In this document: positions 7,587-8,107 of the stretch, in pieces
How the letters are laid out: each line of letters opens with the position of its first letter
Position numbering within the stretch: position 1 is the stretch's first letter
Source of the DNA: Thermoleophilia bacterium
GTDB taxonomy: Bacteria > Actinomycetota > Thermoleophilia > Gaiellales > F1-60-MAGs149
Direction: 5' to 3'
Length of the DNA stretch: 8,107 nt
Assembly (NCBI GenBank): GCA_016462095.1
Contig: JAEMTW010000073.1
Location: 1 to 8,107, forward strand
Translations under genes and position numbers: made by a program
Notes under the pieces: generated by a model
The model's database searches: none
Seen by the model: the letters and a program-made list of their open reading frames with translations, nothing else
What the model was told of the DNA's origin: nothing

Positions 7587-7605
7587 AGACTGCTGGTCGA
7601 CCGCG

Positions 7606-7611
7606 TAGAGT
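7606..7611 (+). promoter_or_regulatory. Candidate -10 element for a leaderless lipoprotein transcript
   Basis: TAGAGT fits TANNNT and ends 6 nt before the ATG at 7618, so transcription would start at or next to the first base of the start codon. The start has no Shine-Dalgarno sequence, which agrees with a leaderless mRNA, common in actinobacteria. No -35 element is visible. The gene could instead be read from the topoisomerase promoter. Confidence 0.35.
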
Positions 7612-7617
7612 CAGACG

Positions 7618-8022
7618 ATGCCGCGCATCGCCCTGCTGGTTGTACTCGTCTTCGTCCTGGCAGGCTGTGGCGGCGGCACTACGACGCTCGAGGTGACGAC
7701 GAACCTGACGATCACCTATTGGCCCGATGGCAAAGGCAAAGGTCCACAGCAGCACTTCAACCTGTCCTGCGACCCGACCGTCGGCAACGTCGCAGATCCG
7801 ATCGTCGCCTGTGCGGACCTCAAGGGGCCAGCGCGTGCGGCCCTCGACCCAACGCCACTCTCGGCGATCTGCACCGAGCTCTATGGAGGGCCCGCCGAGG
7901 CGACGATCGTTGGCACGGTCGATGGCGATGAGGTGAATGCCCGCCTGTCGCGCAGCAATGGCTGCGAGATTGGGCGTTGGCAAGAATTGTCTGCGCTCCT
8001 ACCAACGTTCCAACCTGCCTGA
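7618..8022 (+). CDS. Subtilisin-inhibitor-like (SSI family) lipoprotein
   Basis: This is a 134-aa exported lipoprotein related to Streptomyces subtilisin inhibitor (SSI, family I16), whose members block serine proteases by presenting a rigid reactive loop. Residues 1-17 form a short type II signal peptide ending in the lipobox LAGC, so C17 should be lipidated and anchor the protein to the outer face of the membrane. After a GGGTTT linker, the mature part follows the SSI pattern: LSCDP (C51), IVACADL (C65), AICTELYGGP (C85) and SNGCEIGRW (C116). The four cysteines match the two SSI disulfides (expected C51-C65 and C85-C116). By alignment to SSI Cys71-Pro-Met73-Val74, P1 is E87 and P1' is L88, unlike the Met or Lys of secreted inhibitors. 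It may therefore have altered specificity or have lost inhibition. It lies 55 bp after the topoisomerase gene with no obvious functional link. The family call comes from motif recognition by eye. Confidence 0.8.
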   Translation: MPRIALLVVLVFVLAGCGGGTTTLEVTTNLTITYWPDGKGKGPQQHFNLSCDPTVGNVADPIVACADLKGPARAALDPTPLSAICTELYGGPAEATIVGTVDGDEVNARLSRSNGCEIGRWQELSALLPTFQPA

Positions 8023-8045
8023 TCGGTTCCAACCTGCCGGATCGC
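8008..8045. repeat. 19-bp tandem direct repeat across the lipoprotein stop codon
   Basis: Two adjacent 19-bp units (8008-8026 and 8027-8045) both begin TTCCAACCTGCC and differ only at unit positions 13 (T/G) and 19 (G/C). The first unit encodes the terminal residues FQPA plus the TGA stop; the second is non-coding. This looks like a local slippage duplication. The second half can also fold into an imperfect hairpin (8021-8026 with 8037-8043). Confidence 0.8.
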
Positions 8046-8084
8046 CAAACCCACGAGCGTGTGCGTCGGCGTCTGCTTTGGGCA

Positions 8085-8090
8085 GGGAGG
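8085..8090 (+). promoter_or_regulatory. Shine-Dalgarno-like sequence of the gene entering at the right edge
   Basis: GGGAGG is the strongest ribosome-binding-like sequence on the plus strand near a start codon here. It precedes the ATG at 8093 by only 2 nt, closer than ideal. Confidence 0.35.
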
Positions 8091-8092
8091 AC

Positions 8093-8107
8093 ATGACAAC
8101 CGCGCGG
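8093..8107 (+). CDS. Possible start of an unidentified gene (five codons)
   Basis: ATG at 8093 opens a frame reading MTTAR up to the window edge, 70 bp after the lipoprotein stop and right behind GGGAGG. The call rests on the ribosome-binding sequence and position only. In many actinobacteria thymidylate kinase (tmk) lies downstream of topA, but five residues cannot test that. Confidence 0.35.

Noticed and set aside
1..8107. CRISPR array, mobile element, tRNA or rRNA, defence or biosynthetic system
   Set aside because: No spaced repeats, transposase or integrase motifs, terminal inverted repeats, or RNA-gene landmarks were seen; the genes are metabolic, topological and one small lipoprotein.

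Overview
The window is GC-rich and densely coding, and looks like chromosomal DNA of a Gram-positive, high-GC bacterium. The best guess is an actinobacterium, perhaps of the Thermoleophilia/Solirubrobacterales type. Three things suggest this: a lipoprotein related to the Streptomyces subtilisin inhibitor family, a type IA topoisomerase with a TopB-like core and a basic tail with GRYGPY repeats, and start codons with poor or no Shine-Dalgarno sequence preceded by TANNNT hexamers. The taxonomic placement is inference; there is no rRNA or other marker gene here.

Left half (1-4747, minus strand): three genes run right to left in a tight cluster. They are odhA/sucA (2-oxoglutarate dehydrogenase E1, 906 aa), then after 29 bp glcD (FAD-linked glycolate/2-hydroxyacid oxidase subunit, 488 aa), then glcE (second FAD-binding subunit, cut by the left edge). 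The glcD stop and glcE start share one base (TAGTG), so these two are probably translationally coupled. A glcF iron-sulfur subunit would be expected beyond the left edge. The cluster joins a TCA-cycle entry enzyme to a respiratory 2-hydroxyacid oxidase.

Middle (4748-4877): a 130-bp divergent intergenic region separates odhA from the topoisomerase gene. It carries two short perfect inverted repeats and probably both promoters.

Right half (4878-8107, plus strand): a complete type IA DNA topoisomerase (894 aa) is followed after 55 bp by a 134-aa SSI-like lipoprotein whose inferred P1 residue is glutamate. A 19-bp near-perfect tandem repeat covers the lipoprotein stop codon. The first five codons of another gene may begin at 8093, behind a strong ribosome-binding-type sequence.

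No mobile element, CRISPR array, tRNA or rRNA was seen, and no stretch above 300 bp lacks a gene. This is mainly a housekeeping region. The points most worth a second look are the SSI-like lipoprotein with its unusual reactive site, the mixed architecture of the topoisomerase, the odhA-glcDE linkage, and the missing N-terminal E2-binding segment of OdhA.
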